A DNA stretch of 64,000 nucleotides, taken from NCBI GenBank assembly GCA_958295915.1, contig OY282381.1, forward strand, positions 3,866,722-3,930,721. Direction: 5' to 3'. Below, piece by piece: positions 27,077 through 36,076 of the stretch. The DNA comes from an uncultured Caldilineaceae bacterium (GTDB taxonomy: Bacteria > Chloroflexota > Anaerolineae > Caldilineales > Caldilineaceae). Within the stretch, counting starts at the first letter, position 1. Every line of letters begins with the position of its first letter. The notes beneath the pieces are model-generated. The model did not search any database and was not told the DNA's origin. It worked only from the letters and a program-made list of their open reading frames with translations. Position numbers and translations under genes: made by a program.

Positions 27077-28216
27077 ATGAACATCACAGACGTGCGCACA
27101 ATTTTCGTAGACCGCTACCTGTTCGTCCAGGTGCATACAGACGCCGGCATCACTGGTCTGGGGGAATCCGGCGCCTGGGGATTTCTGGAGGCGTCGGCCA
27201 GCGCAGTAGAGACGTTCAAACGCTACCTTATCGGCCAGGATCCGCTGCGGATCGAGCACCATTGGCAGTATCTGTACCGTTGGAGCCACTTTCGCGGCGC
27301 GGCCGTGATGGGCGCGCTCAGCGCCATCGACATCGCCCTGTGGGATATCGCCGGCAAGCATTTCGGCGTGCCCGCCTATCAACTTCTGGGCGGCAAAGTG
27401 CGCGACAAAGCGCGGGTCTACTATCATGTCTTCGGCTCAACAAAAGAGGAGCTAATCGCTGGCTGCGTCGAGGCCAAGGAGCGGGGCTTCACCGCCGTCG
27501 GTCACCTGACCCCCTTCCTGGACGACAGCCGCGACCTCCCCTATTTCAAGACCCATGTGGACAAAATCGAGGATGCCATCGGGACAGTGGCCGCCTATCG
27601 CCAAGCGGTCGGACGAGACGTAGACCTCTGCATCGAGATCCACCGCCAGCTGACCCCTAGCGAAGCCGTTGTGCTGGGCCGGGGCATCGAGCCGTATCAT
27701 CCATTTTTCTATGAAGACCCGGTTACGCCGGACAATCTGGACGAGATGGCGCAGGTAGCATCGAAGATCGGCATCCCCATCGCTACCGGCGAGCGTCTGC
27801 ACAGTATCTGGGAGTTCCAGGCTCTGCTCCAGCGGGGCGCGGTACAGTTCGTGCGCCCGGATGTGTGCATGGTGGGTGGGCTGAGTCACGCTAAAAAAAT
27901 CGCCGCTCTGGCTGAAGCGTTCCACGTGCAGGTGGTGCCCCACAATCCCCTCAGCCCGGTCAGTACTGCTGCCTGCATTCAACTGGCGGCTTGCATCCCC
28001 AACTTCGCTCTGCAGGAATATCCCAAAGGCGAAGACGAGCCGCCGAAGAGCGAAATCGTCAAGAGCGCCTTACCCCTGGAAGACGGCTTCCTCGTTATCC
28101 CCGACGCGCCGGGCATCGGCATCGAACTGGCAGAGAACGCCGCCGATCGCCATCCCTACTGTCCTCGGGAGGTCAAGACCCGCCTGCACGTGGACGGCTC
28201 CGTCGTCGATCAGTAA
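27077..28216 (+). CDS. Enolase-superfamily sugar-acid dehydratase, galactonate/mannonate dehydratase-like
   Basis: A 379-residue protein of the D-galactonate-dehydratase (DgoD)/ManD branch. Metal ligands and bases seen are E187-x-H189 (EIHR), E213 (FYEDP), E239 (TGERL), D262 (RPDV) and H289 (VPHNPLSP). The KxK pair of the mandelate-racemase branch is missing; GHLTPF stands there, as in this branch. GGGAGAAAGCG precedes the ATG. It probably dehydrates a six-carbon aldonic acid to a 2-keto-3-deoxy acid and shares an operon with the amidohydrolase. The substrate needs biochemical proof. Confidence 0.87.
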   Translation: MNITDVRTIFVDRYLFVQVHTDAGITGLGESGAWGFLEASASAVETFKRYLIGQDPLRIEHHWQYLYRWSHFRGAAVMGALSAIDIALWDIAGKHFGVPAYQLLGGKVRDKARVYYHVFGSTKEELIAGCVEAKERGFTAVGHLTPFLDDSRDLPYFKTHVDKIEDAIGTVAAYRQAVGRDVDLCIEIHRQLTPSEAVVLGRGIEPYHPFFYEDPVTPDNLDEMAQVASKIGIPIATGERLHSIWEFQALLQRGAVQFVRPDVCMVGGLSHAKKIAALAEAFHVQVVPHNPLSPVSTAACIQLAACIPNFALQEYPKGEDEPPKSEIVKSALPLEDGFLVIPDAPGIGIELAENAADRHPYCPREVKTRLHVDGSVVDQ

Positions 28217-28479
28217 TCCATAGTCGTCCAGCGCAAGAAAGTCCCTCACTTCCTTGCTGCTGTAAACCGGCTCTATGCCCTGCTCCACCCGCATGGCGAT
28301 GCGGGCCGCAATGTGCGCGTCCAGAGCGTTGGCAGCGGCGACAAGTACATCATCCAAAGCGTCTACTTGCTCGGTCGGTTCAACTCAGTGTGCCGTCGAG
28401 ATCGATGGAAATGAGTCGAAGTAAACGTAGCCTCACTGGATATAGTCTATGGTACAATCAGCATAAATGGACTGTAGCG

Positions 28480-28797
28480 ATGCAATCCCCCTGGCAATGC
28501 GATGCCATGCGCCAATCTCAGTTGACTCTGTTTGACGATACGCGCCCGGAAGCGAAAGCGGTTCTCATCGATCTACTCCGCCAGGCGCCTCCGTGGAAAA
28601 AACTGCGGATGATGTGCCAACTGAATGCTTCGATGAAACGCCTGGCAGTTGTTGGGCTCCGCCAGCGCTACCCGGCCGCATCTGAAGAAGAAATTCAACG
28701 GCGCCTGGCCGACATTCTTTTGGGGCCAGCGCTTGCAGAGAAGATGTATGGACCTCTCGTCTCTTCGACAGAAGCCGCGGCAAGTCTCCATGAATGA
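28480..28797 (+). CDS. Small helical protein partnered with a nucleotidyltransferase
   Basis: A 105-residue hydrophilic, mostly helical protein (PEAKAVLIDLLRQAPPWKKL, then LRQRYPAASEEEIQRRLADI). Such proteins recur in Chloroflexota and Cyanobacteria directly before a nucleotidyltransferase-like gene, as here. The start may be 28480 or an ATG nine codons later. Its stop overlaps the next ATG by four bases (ATGA). TACAAT at 28453-28458 could be a -10 box. The pair looks like a two-gene toxin-antitoxin or defence module, but the role is inferred from layout only. The preceding 263 bp contain a possible minus-strand gene fragment. Confidence 0.7.
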   Translation: MQSPWQCDAMRQSQLTLFDDTRPEAKAVLIDLLRQAPPWKKLRMMCQLNASMKRLAVVGLRQRYPAASEEEIQRRLADILLGPALAEKMYGPLVSSTEAAASLHE

Positions 28798-29333
28798 GGA
28801 AGCGACTCAAAGAACTAAATATTCCTTACGTGATTGGTGGCTCTTGGGCCAGCACTCTGCACGGCATAGCGCGCATGACTCTCGATAGTGATATTGTAGC
28901 CGATATCCAACCAGTGCATATCCGTGCATTGGTGAACGCACTCCAGACAGATTTCTACATTTCAGCGGACGCAATCGTTGACGCCATAGAGCATCGCGCC
29001 AGTTTCAACCTGATTCATCTGGAGTCAATATTCAAAGTAGATATTTTTCTGCCGAAACAGAGAGACTTTGACCGGAATCAGCTCGCCAATCGGCAGCCGC
29101 AGACCGTGTCAGTGGAGCCGGAACGAACTGCCTATTTTGCCTCGGCTGAAGATACGATTCTGGCGAAGCTCGAATGGTTTCGACTTGGAGGAGAAACATC
29201 CGAACGCCAGTGGCAGGATGTCCTTGGAATTTTGGCCGTGCAAGACAACCGGCTGGATTACCAATATCTGCGATATCAGGCGGCCCTGTTGAATGTTGAT
29301 GACCTTTTGGAAAGAGCGTTGAATCCAAGTTGA
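28794..29333 (+). CDS. Nucleotidyltransferase-fold protein (AbiEii/MNT-like), two-gene module
   Basis: A 179-residue protein starting inside the stop of its partner. The N-terminus reads PYVIGGSWASTLHG then RMTLDSDIVADI. The GG(S) loop and the two Asp (D31, D33) are the metal-binding core of pol-beta-type nucleotidyltransferases of the MNT/AbiEii/DUF1814-like group. The C-terminal half contains EDTILAKLEWFRLGG, also seen in that group. Translational coupling to the 105-residue protein suggests one functional unit, possibly toxin-antitoxin-like. Substrate and target unknown. Confidence 0.72.
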   Translation: MRKRLKELNIPYVIGGSWASTLHGIARMTLDSDIVADIQPVHIRALVNALQTDFYISADAIVDAIEHRASFNLIHLESIFKVDIFLPKQRDFDRNQLANRQPQTVSVEPERTAYFASAEDTILAKLEWFRLGGETSERQWQDVLGILAVQDNRLDYQYLRYQAALLNVDDLLERALNPS

Positions 29334-29360
29334 TCCTTCTTTGGTTCGCGTCCTCGCAGC

Positions 29361-30842
29361 TCATGCCAGCCAGTTCATCTCGCCTCGCAGCTCCCAGCGG
29401 TAGCGCTCTTCCGGGTGTGTATGGCGCGCCCAGGCCTGCAAAATTGATGCATCCGCCTTTTTCTGGGCCATCTTCTGCCGCACCCACTCAGGATTCCAGT
29501 CCCGCAGCGCCTCCGCATGCAGTTCCTGTAAGATCGACCGGCAGCCCGAATCGGTTGAACGGTCGCTCAGTTCGTCCGGATCTTCGCGCAGATTGAAGAG
29601 CTGGGACGGCTGCGCGTGATAGTAGATGTACTTCCATTCGTCTCGCCGAACCATGCGCTGGTAAGCGCCCCCCGGTGGGCCGAACTGATCGGTGCAGTAT
29701 TCAGAGAAGGCCACGTCCTCCCAGCCAGGAACATCTGCCCGGCCGTCGATCTGTGGCAGAAAGCTGCGACCCGCTGAATTGGGCAGAGCCGGCGCGCCCA
29801 ACGCGTCCAGCATCGACGCAGCCACGTCCAGAGCGCTGACCACCCGCTCGCTGCGCTGCCCCGCAGGGATGCGACCTGGCCAGCTTACGATCAAAGGCGC
29901 CCGTACCGACTCCTCGTAAAAGACATGCTTCCAGAAGAGGCCGTGCTCCCCCTGCATATCGCCATGATCCGATGTGTAGACGATCAGCGTGTTGTCGTTC
30001 AGATCGTTCTCTTCCAGCGCGCCCAGAATCTGCCCGATCATCACATCCGTGCGGTATACCAGCCCCCAATAGGCAGCCCGAGAACGCAGCGCCTCTTCGT
30101 CGCTCATGTTTTCGCTTCCTGTGTATTGCCGCCACCAGCGCAGGAAGGGATGGGTCTCGTCTGCAAAAGCCCGCGCCTTCCGTGGCGGCGCGATGCGATC
30201 GATGTAGCGGTCATAGTCCTCTTGACGGGCCACATAGGGTGGATGGGGCAACATCAGCCCGACGGAAAGGCTGAACGGATCTTTCATTAAACCAGCCCGC
30301 TTCTGCACGCCTAGCCGGTTTAAGCAGTCGATGGTGGCTGCAGTCACGTCCTCGTCATGCACCTGATAACCGCTCTGTCCCGGGCCGGACCGTGCCAGAC
30401 TGAGCTTGTGAGGACCGGCAGTGCCCTCCAGAATCCCCCGATCTGGCCCTGGGGCGCCCGGATGGTTGGCGCCGTGATCGCCTACATAGCGCGCCGCATA
30501 ACCGTGAAGTTGATCCGGCCCCAAGGCGTGCATACGGCCGACCAGCTCCGGGCGATATCCGCCCGCTCCCATCGCGTGGGCGATGGTCGGAATACTGGAA
30601 TCCAGCGCGTGCTCATTCGTCCAGACTTCATTCTGATACGGGTGCCTGCCACTGAGCATCGACATCCGGGAGGGCACGCATATTGGCGAGCAGCAGTAGG
30701 CGTTGGCAAAAACGACTCCGTCGGCGGCCAGCCGATCCAGATTGGGCGTCTCCACCAGGGAGTCGCCGTAGCAACCAGTCACATGGGGGCTGTGCTGGTC
30801 CGTGTGGATGTAGAGTAGATTGGGACGGGACAAGTCGATCAT
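29361..30842 (-). CDS. Sulfatase (alkaline-phosphatase superfamily, type I)
   Basis: A 493-residue sulfatase with the formylglycine motif C55-V-P-S-R, where Cys must be oxidised to formylglycine by a maturase not found in the window. D15 and Q16 in HTDQH and the later YTSDHGDMQGEHG supply calcium ligands. The N-terminus has no signal peptide, so the enzyme is probably cytoplasmic and acts on imported sulfated sugars. It is divergent from the importer/sulfatase run starting at 30973, with 130 bp between, suggesting shared regulation. One of four sulfatases in the window. Confidence 0.93.
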   Translation of the reverse strand: MIDLSRPNLLYIHTDQHSPHVTGCYGDSLVETPNLDRLAADGVVFANAYCCSPICVPSRMSMLSGRHPYQNEVWTNEHALDSSIPTIAHAMGAGGYRPELVGRMHALGPDQLHGYAARYVGDHGANHPGAPGPDRGILEGTAGPHKLSLARSGPGQSGYQVHDEDVTAATIDCLNRLGVQKRAGLMKDPFSLSVGLMLPHPPYVARQEDYDRYIDRIAPPRKARAFADETHPFLRWWRQYTGSENMSDEEALRSRAAYWGLVYRTDVMIGQILGALEENDLNDNTLIVYTSDHGDMQGEHGLFWKHVFYEESVRAPLIVSWPGRIPAGQRSERVVSALDVAASMLDALGAPALPNSAGRSFLPQIDGRADVPGWEDVAFSEYCTDQFGPPGGAYQRMVRRDEWKYIYYHAQPSQLFNLREDPDELSDRSTDSGCRSILQELHAEALRDWNPEWVRQKMAQKKADASILQAWARHTHPEERYRWELRGEMNWLA

Positions 30843-30941
30843 GGCGCGCTCCTTGGATGCTGTGGACAGCGTAGAATGGGGAACTTTGGTTCATCTTGAG
30901 CTTTATGTTAATCTTAGGCTCCCCCTTTATACAAGTATTCG

Positions 30942-30963
30942 ATTCCTCCAGAAGCAGAGGAAT
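30942..30963 (+). promoter_or_regulatory. Hairpin overlapping the ribosome site of the binding-protein gene
   Basis: Perfect 7-bp arms ATTCCTC (30942-30948) and GAGGAAT (30957-30963) with an 8-base loop. The right arm contains GAGGA, the likely ribosome site about ten bases before the ATG at 30973. Pairing would hide it, so translational control is possible. Confidence 0.4.
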
Positions 30964-30972
30964 ACAGATACC

Positions 30973-33039
30973 ATGAAAATAAGAGAAGTATCTCGCCGTG
31001 AATTTTTACGGATTTCAGCCATAGCCACAGCCAGTACGATAACAGCTGCCTGTGCAGCGGGCACACCAACCCCGGAAACGGCTAAGCCCACTGTCGTCCA
31101 GGAAGAGGCAGTCACAACACTGCCATCACAATATCAGGAAGCGCCGATGCTGGCCGATCTGGTCAAATCGGGCGAGCTGCCGCCGGTGGATGAACGCTTG
31201 CCGGTGGATCCCATGGTTCTGGATCTGCCCTGGTCTACCATAGGCGCTTACGGGGGAACCCTGCGTAAAGCGACAACCAATAGCTCTTTTGTAGACCAAA
31301 CACAGCTCATGTACGGCCACTCCAGTCTTCATTGGACGGCAGGAGGGCAAGAAGTGGGGCCAGGTTTGGCCAAAGCCTGGGAGGTCAATGATGATGCGAC
31401 CGAGTGGACGCTCCATTATCGCGCGGGGACCCGCTGGTCAGATGGCGAACGCTTCAGCGTTGATGACATTATCTTCTGGTGGAAAGATATGATTCTTAAC
31501 GAAGAACACCCCTCGACTCGCCCCTCTTGGACCATGTCCGGCGATGCGCCGATGCAGTTGTTTAAGGTTGACGACTATACTTTGACCCTCAAGTTCGCTG
31601 GGCCAGCGCCGATTACAGACATCGAGATCGCCGCCTGGGTTGGCGGCGGCGTTGGCGCCGGTTTGGATGTGCAGCCGCGACACTATATGGAACAATTCCA
31701 CCCCGATTATTCCGACGCTGCAGACTTCGCCACATTCACCGAAAAGCAGAATTGGTGGACCAATCCTGAACACCCGGTACTCACTGCTTGGCGGCCGCTC
31801 CGGCTCGAGGCAGGACAGCGACTGGTAATGGAACGTAACCCCTACTATTATGTGGTGGATGTGGCAGACAATCAGTTGCCCTATATCGATCGCGTTGATG
31901 TCAGCTTCGCCGAAAACAACGAGATACTCAATCTTAAAATTATCAACGGTGAGATCGATTTTCTGGCGCATCCCAACCTCAGTTTACGCGACATTGCCGT
32001 GTATAAGGATAATGAGGAAGAAGGAAACTATCGACTGGAACTGTGGGATAATGGCGCCGGAGGCGCGCCCGCCTGGGGCATCAACTGGAATTTTCCCGAG
32101 CCTGAAAAACAGGCCGTCTACCGCAAAGTCGAATTTCGGCGGGCCCTTTCGCATGGAATTAACCGCGAACGGATCCGCAAATTAACCTTTTTCGGTTTGG
32201 GTGGACCGGCCAGCACCGCGGTCGATTCCATTAATTCACGTCAGTACCATAGCTCACCCCGGGGGCAAGAACTGTTGGATCAATTGCTCAACCTGGCTGT
32301 TGAGCATGATCCCGATAAAGCAGCCGACCTGTTGGACGCGGCCGGTGTTATGGATCAGGATGACGACGGGTGGCGCGAACTGCCCAGCGGAAAACCGCTT
32401 GAGATTTCAATCCAGATCGACGCTGGCAGCCCGTTTACCGAATCGGCTGAGCTGATGAAGGAAGACTGGCGAGCGATTGGCCTGAATGCTAGGGTTGACG
32501 CCATGCCAGGCGCCCAACTTGGGCAGATTTTCCTCGGCGGAACCTATGATATCCGGGTCTTTGGCGGTGGCGCGCCGGGTTCGGCCGACCTGCTTAGTTT
32601 CCCGGTTTTTCTGACCTCGTTTGGCCCCAGCGGACGCTGGGCGCCACTCTATGGCGCCTGGATGAGCCTGGAAGGAACCCCCAAGGAAGGGGTTGATGCT
32701 GACAAGCCAGCGCATGAACGGCAGCCTCCTTGGGATGAACCCACGCCGGACGATCCAGCCTACCGCATGTGGCAACTGCACAAACAGGCCCGAAGCGAGC
32801 CTGATCGTCAAAAGCGGGATGAGTTAGTCTATGAAATCCTGCAAATCCACGTCGATGAAGGGCCCTTCTGGCTGGGCATCATTGCTGACTTGCCCCGACC
32901 CGCAATCATTGGCAACCGGGTGAAGAACACACCAACGCGCGATCAATTACCCCTGGGAGGCTGGCTAGGCCCCTGGGTGGTGGCGTATCCCGGCGCAATT
33001 ACCTATCCAGAACAGTACTACCTAGAAGATGAAGGATGA
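30973..33039 (+). CDS. ABC transporter substrate-binding lipoprotein, family 5 (Tat-type signal)
   Basis: A 688-residue extracytoplasmic binding protein of the peptide/nickel/oligosaccharide class (SBP_bac_5). The start at 30973 gives a twin-arginine signal, VSRREFLRIS, and lipobox TAAC with C27. Typical stretches are WTLHYRAGTRWSDGE and FRRALSHGINRERIRKL. It is paralogous to the binding protein at 36077, also 688 residues, but that one has a Sec-type signal. The sulfatase gene at 33036 overlaps its stop by four bases. No permease is directly attached, so it may share those at 38242-40361. In this context the cargo is probably an oligosaccharide (inference). Confidence 0.9.
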   Translation: MKIREVSRREFLRISAIATASTITAACAAGTPTPETAKPTVVQEEAVTTLPSQYQEAPMLADLVKSGELPPVDERLPVDPMVLDLPWSTIGAYGGTLRKATTNSSFVDQTQLMYGHSSLHWTAGGQEVGPGLAKAWEVNDDATEWTLHYRAGTRWSDGERFSVDDIIFWWKDMILNEEHPSTRPSWTMSGDAPMQLFKVDDYTLTLKFAGPAPITDIEIAAWVGGGVGAGLDVQPRHYMEQFHPDYSDAADFATFTEKQNWWTNPEHPVLTAWRPLRLEAGQRLVMERNPYYYVVDVADNQLPYIDRVDVSFAENNEILNLKIINGEIDFLAHPNLSLRDIAVYKDNEEEGNYRLELWDNGAGGAPAWGINWNFPEPEKQAVYRKVEFRRALSHGINRERIRKLTFFGLGGPASTAVDSINSRQYHSSPRGQELLDQLLNLAVEHDPDKAADLLDAAGVMDQDDDGWRELPSGKPLEISIQIDAGSPFTESAELMKEDWRAIGLNARVDAMPGAQLGQIFLGGTYDIRVFGGGAPGSADLLSFPVFLTSFGPSGRWAPLYGAWMSLEGTPKEGVDADKPAHERQPPWDEPTPDDPAYRMWQLHKQARSEPDRQKRDELVYEILQIHVDEGPFWLGIIADLPRPAIIGNRVKNTPTRDQLPLGGWLGPWVVAYPGAITYPEQYYLEDEG

Positions 33040-34520
33040 AAAAACTTAAAAACATTCTCTTCATTGCCGTTGATGATCTGCGACCAGAGATCAACTGTTT
33101 TGGCAAAACGAAATTGCATACGCCCAACCTCGACAAGCTCGCATCTCGTGGCCTGCAATGTAACCGCGCGTATTGCCAAGTGCCCGTCTGCGGTCCCTCG
33201 CGGCTTAGCCTCTTGACAGGAAAACGTCCCAACGACGACACGTACAACCGCTGGGCGCTTGGCTCCCCGCCGCCCGAGGAACCCTCGCTGCCAGGCTATT
33301 TCAAAGCGCACGGCTTTGAAACGATCTCGATTGGCAAGATCTATCATGCCAATGATGACGATGAGGCCGGCTGGAGCAGACGCTATACCGACACGTTCAA
33401 GGAACAAGCATATACCGTCCACGGCTATTGTGCTGGCTATCAACTTGAGGAAAATCGGCAAAAACTGAAAAACTTCGGCAGGCAGTTCAGCCAGGGCAAA
33501 GCAGACCTTGAACTCCCAGCTATCTGTGAAGCGGCCAAGGCGCCAGACGACGCCTATCCTGATGGGATCATTGCCAACCGGGCGATTGAGGTCCTGCGCG
33601 AATTTCACGCGCAGGATGTCCCCCTGTTCTTGGCGCTGGGCTTTTACCGACCCCATCTGCCCTGGGCCGTGCCACAGAAATATTGGGATTTATACCGCCG
33701 AGACGATGTTGATCTCGCCGATAATCCCTTTTTCCCCAAAGACGCCATCGGCATCTCACACTTGAGCGATTTCCTGCACTACGGCGATGAGGAAATCAAT
33801 CGCGCCTATTCGGACTTGGGTCATTACAAAGATGACGATTTTCCGGTCTTGAGTGAGGCAAAGCAACGTGAATGCATTCACGGCTACTGGGCCAGCGTCA
33901 GCTTTATCGACGCGCAGATTGGGAAGGTGTTGGCCGAACTTGAACGGCTCGGCCAACTGGATGAGAGCGTCATTGTGCTGTGGGGCGATAATGGCTGGCA
34001 TCTCGGCGAGCATAAACTGTGGTCCAAAACAACCAATTTTGAAGAGTCGACCCGGGTACCTTTGCTCATATCAGCGCCGCTCATAACACAAGGCGCAACA
34101 AGTGACGCCCTGGTTGAGTTGGTCGACCTCTATCCCACCCTGTGCGATCTGGCCGAATTCAGTCAGCCCTCACATTTGGAAGGCTTGAGTCTGTTGCCCT
34201 TACTCCACGCCCCCCAGCGAGCCTGGAAGACAGGAGTTTTCTCAAGGGCCTCGTCGGGCCATGCACAGACTTTGCGCACAGACCGCTACCGCTTTACACG
34301 TTATACCAACGTTCCCGCTCATGGCGACCTCTGGCATCTGCCGAATACTGGCAACTACGAACTCTTTGACCATCTCGAAGACCCAAAAGAAAATGTGAAC
34401 ATCGCCAAACGACCGCAAAATATATCTCTGATTCAGACGTTGGATCAGGCGCTGACCGCTGGATGGACGCCTATCCAGGACCGTGTGCGCTCTTTGCATG
34501 ACAACTGCAGTGACCACTGA
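33036..34520 (+). CDS. Sulfatase, iduronate-2-sulfatase-like
   Basis: A 494-residue sulfatase. The formylglycine motif is C52-G-P-S-R; D13-D14 in AVDDLRPE and D-N in WGDNGWHLGEHKLWSK give the calcium site. The segment GEHKLWSKTTNFEESTRVPL is characteristic of the iduronate-2-sulfatase group, which removes 2-O-sulfate from uronate residues of glycosaminoglycans. No signal peptide is visible, suggesting cytoplasmic action after import. The start overlaps the stop of the binding-protein gene (ATGA), tying import and desulfation at the translational level. Substrate is a family-based inference. Confidence 0.92.
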   Translation: MKKLKNILFIAVDDLRPEINCFGKTKLHTPNLDKLASRGLQCNRAYCQVPVCGPSRLSLLTGKRPNDDTYNRWALGSPPPEEPSLPGYFKAHGFETISIGKIYHANDDDEAGWSRRYTDTFKEQAYTVHGYCAGYQLEENRQKLKNFGRQFSQGKADLELPAICEAAKAPDDAYPDGIIANRAIEVLREFHAQDVPLFLALGFYRPHLPWAVPQKYWDLYRRDDVDLADNPFFPKDAIGISHLSDFLHYGDEEINRAYSDLGHYKDDDFPVLSEAKQRECIHGYWASVSFIDAQIGKVLAELERLGQLDESVIVLWGDNGWHLGEHKLWSKTTNFEESTRVPLLISAPLITQGATSDALVELVDLYPTLCDLAEFSQPSHLEGLSLLPLLHAPQRAWKTGVFSRASSGHAQTLRTDRYRFTRYTNVPAHGDLWHLPNTGNYELFDHLEDPKENVNIAKRPQNISLIQTLDQALTAGWTPIQDRVRSLHDNCSDH

Positions 34521-34578
34521 CCACTGATCACAGAGGTTTCAGTGCAATCAATTCTCTTTTCATCAGGACGAACTTCAC

Positions 34579-36033
34579 ATGGATCGCCCCCATATCTTGT
34601 TGGTTACCACCGATCAGCAGCGTTTTGATACGGCCGGAGATGCCGCGCCGTCCTTCATGCGCACCCCCCATTTCGACCATCTGACGCGGGAAGGCGTCAA
34701 CTTCAGCCGCGCCTATGGCGACTGCCCCATCTGTGTTCCCTCCCGTATGTCGATTATGACCGGCAAGTATGTCACAACGCATGGGATGTACGGCAACGGT
34801 CCATCTTCCCGGGTGATGCCGGACGCGCGCAACACGCTGCCCACTTGCCTGAACGAGTTGGGCTATCAGACAGCGGCCATCGGCAAGATGCACTTCACCC
34901 CCCAGCGAGCCCGCCACGGTTTCCAGGAAATGATTCTGCCGGAAGACTACTACCGGCATATGGCCCGGCGGGGCTACGATGTGCAGCCTATGCGCCACGG
35001 CCTGGGCCAGAACGAACTCTACCCTGGCCTGGCCACAGTTCCCGAGGCGCTGACGATCACATCTTGGATCGCGGAGCAGTGCGTGGAGTACATCCGCGAG
35101 CGCCGAGACCCGACGCTACCGTTCTTTCTCTGGTGCTCCTTTTCCAAGCCTCACCCGCCCATCGACCCGCCGGAGCCATACTATTCCATGTACCGCAACT
35201 GCGACATTCCGCCGCCGGTCTTCGGCGACTGGAGCACTGGCGATGATGTGCCCTACGCCTTCCGGTTTATGCGGGAAAAGCAATCCTTCGATCTGGCGCC
35301 AGCGCAAATCATCCGCGAAGCCCGATCTGCCTACTACGGTGTCATCACGCAGATCGACTACAACATGGGCCGCATCTTCGCCGCTTTACAGGACATGGGC
35401 ATCTTTAACGATACGCTGATTATGTATACGTCGGATCACGGCGAATATCTGGGAGATCACCATGCCGGCGCCAAAGGCTTCTTTCACGAGCCATCCGCCC
35501 ATGTTCCCTTTGCCTTGCGTCTGCCCCAGAGTTGGGACAACCGCCAACACGGGACGCGCAATGAGTCGTTGGTGACTCTGGCGGACATCTTACCGACGGC
35601 AGTGACAGCGGCCGGTGGTATACCGCCACAGGATGTCGATGGCGTTGATCTGGTGGCCCTGGCCCGAGGAGACAGTGCGCCGCGGTCCTATCTGGAGTCC
35701 ATCAACGGCGCCCCTGAGCGGCCTGGCAATATCTGTATCACAGATGGCCGCTGGAAATATCTGTGGTTTCCAGTGGGCGGCAGCGAGCAGTTTTTCGATC
35801 TGGAGAGCGACCCGCACGAGCTGCGCAATCTGGCTGCGGCGCCAGAGTTTGCGTCGCAGATGGACCGGCTGCGCGCTGAGTTGATCCGCCGACACACCGC
35901 CCGCGGCTCGAACGCAGTAGCGGATGGCGAGTGGGTGCGTCTGCCTGTGCCCAACGAAACGGAAGCTGACCGGCGCAACACCAGTTGGCCCGGCTATCAT
36001 ACGGAGTTTTACAATGTAGATGTGCGTCACTGA
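34579..36033 (+). CDS. Sulfatase (type I, CVPSR)
   Basis: A 484-residue sulfatase with formylglycine motif C52-V-P-S-R and metal residues D12-Q13 (TTDQQ) and the DHG of YTSDHGEYLGDHHAG. The domain is complete, ending with a C-terminal subdomain containing WKYLWFPVGGSEQFFDLESDP. No signal peptide. It follows the iduronate-2-sulfatase-like gene by 58 bases and precedes the second binding-protein gene by 43, so it belongs to the same long plus-strand unit. Sulfate position and sugar unknown. Confidence 0.93.
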   Translation: MDRPHILLVTTDQQRFDTAGDAAPSFMRTPHFDHLTREGVNFSRAYGDCPICVPSRMSIMTGKYVTTHGMYGNGPSSRVMPDARNTLPTCLNELGYQTAAIGKMHFTPQRARHGFQEMILPEDYYRHMARRGYDVQPMRHGLGQNELYPGLATVPEALTITSWIAEQCVEYIRERRDPTLPFFLWCSFSKPHPPIDPPEPYYSMYRNCDIPPPVFGDWSTGDDVPYAFRFMREKQSFDLAPAQIIREARSAYYGVITQIDYNMGRIFAALQDMGIFNDTLIMYTSDHGEYLGDHHAGAKGFFHEPSAHVPFALRLPQSWDNRQHGTRNESLVTLADILPTAVTAAGGIPPQDVDGVDLVALARGDSAPRSYLESINGAPERPGNICITDGRWKYLWFPVGGSEQFFDLESDPHELRNLAAAPEFASQMDRLRAELIRRHTARGSNAVADGEWVRLPVPNETEADRRNTSWPGYHTEFYNVDVRH

Positions 36034-36076
36034 ATTTTCGATATCTCTGAAACCCAATGAGAAAAGGAGAAATTTG

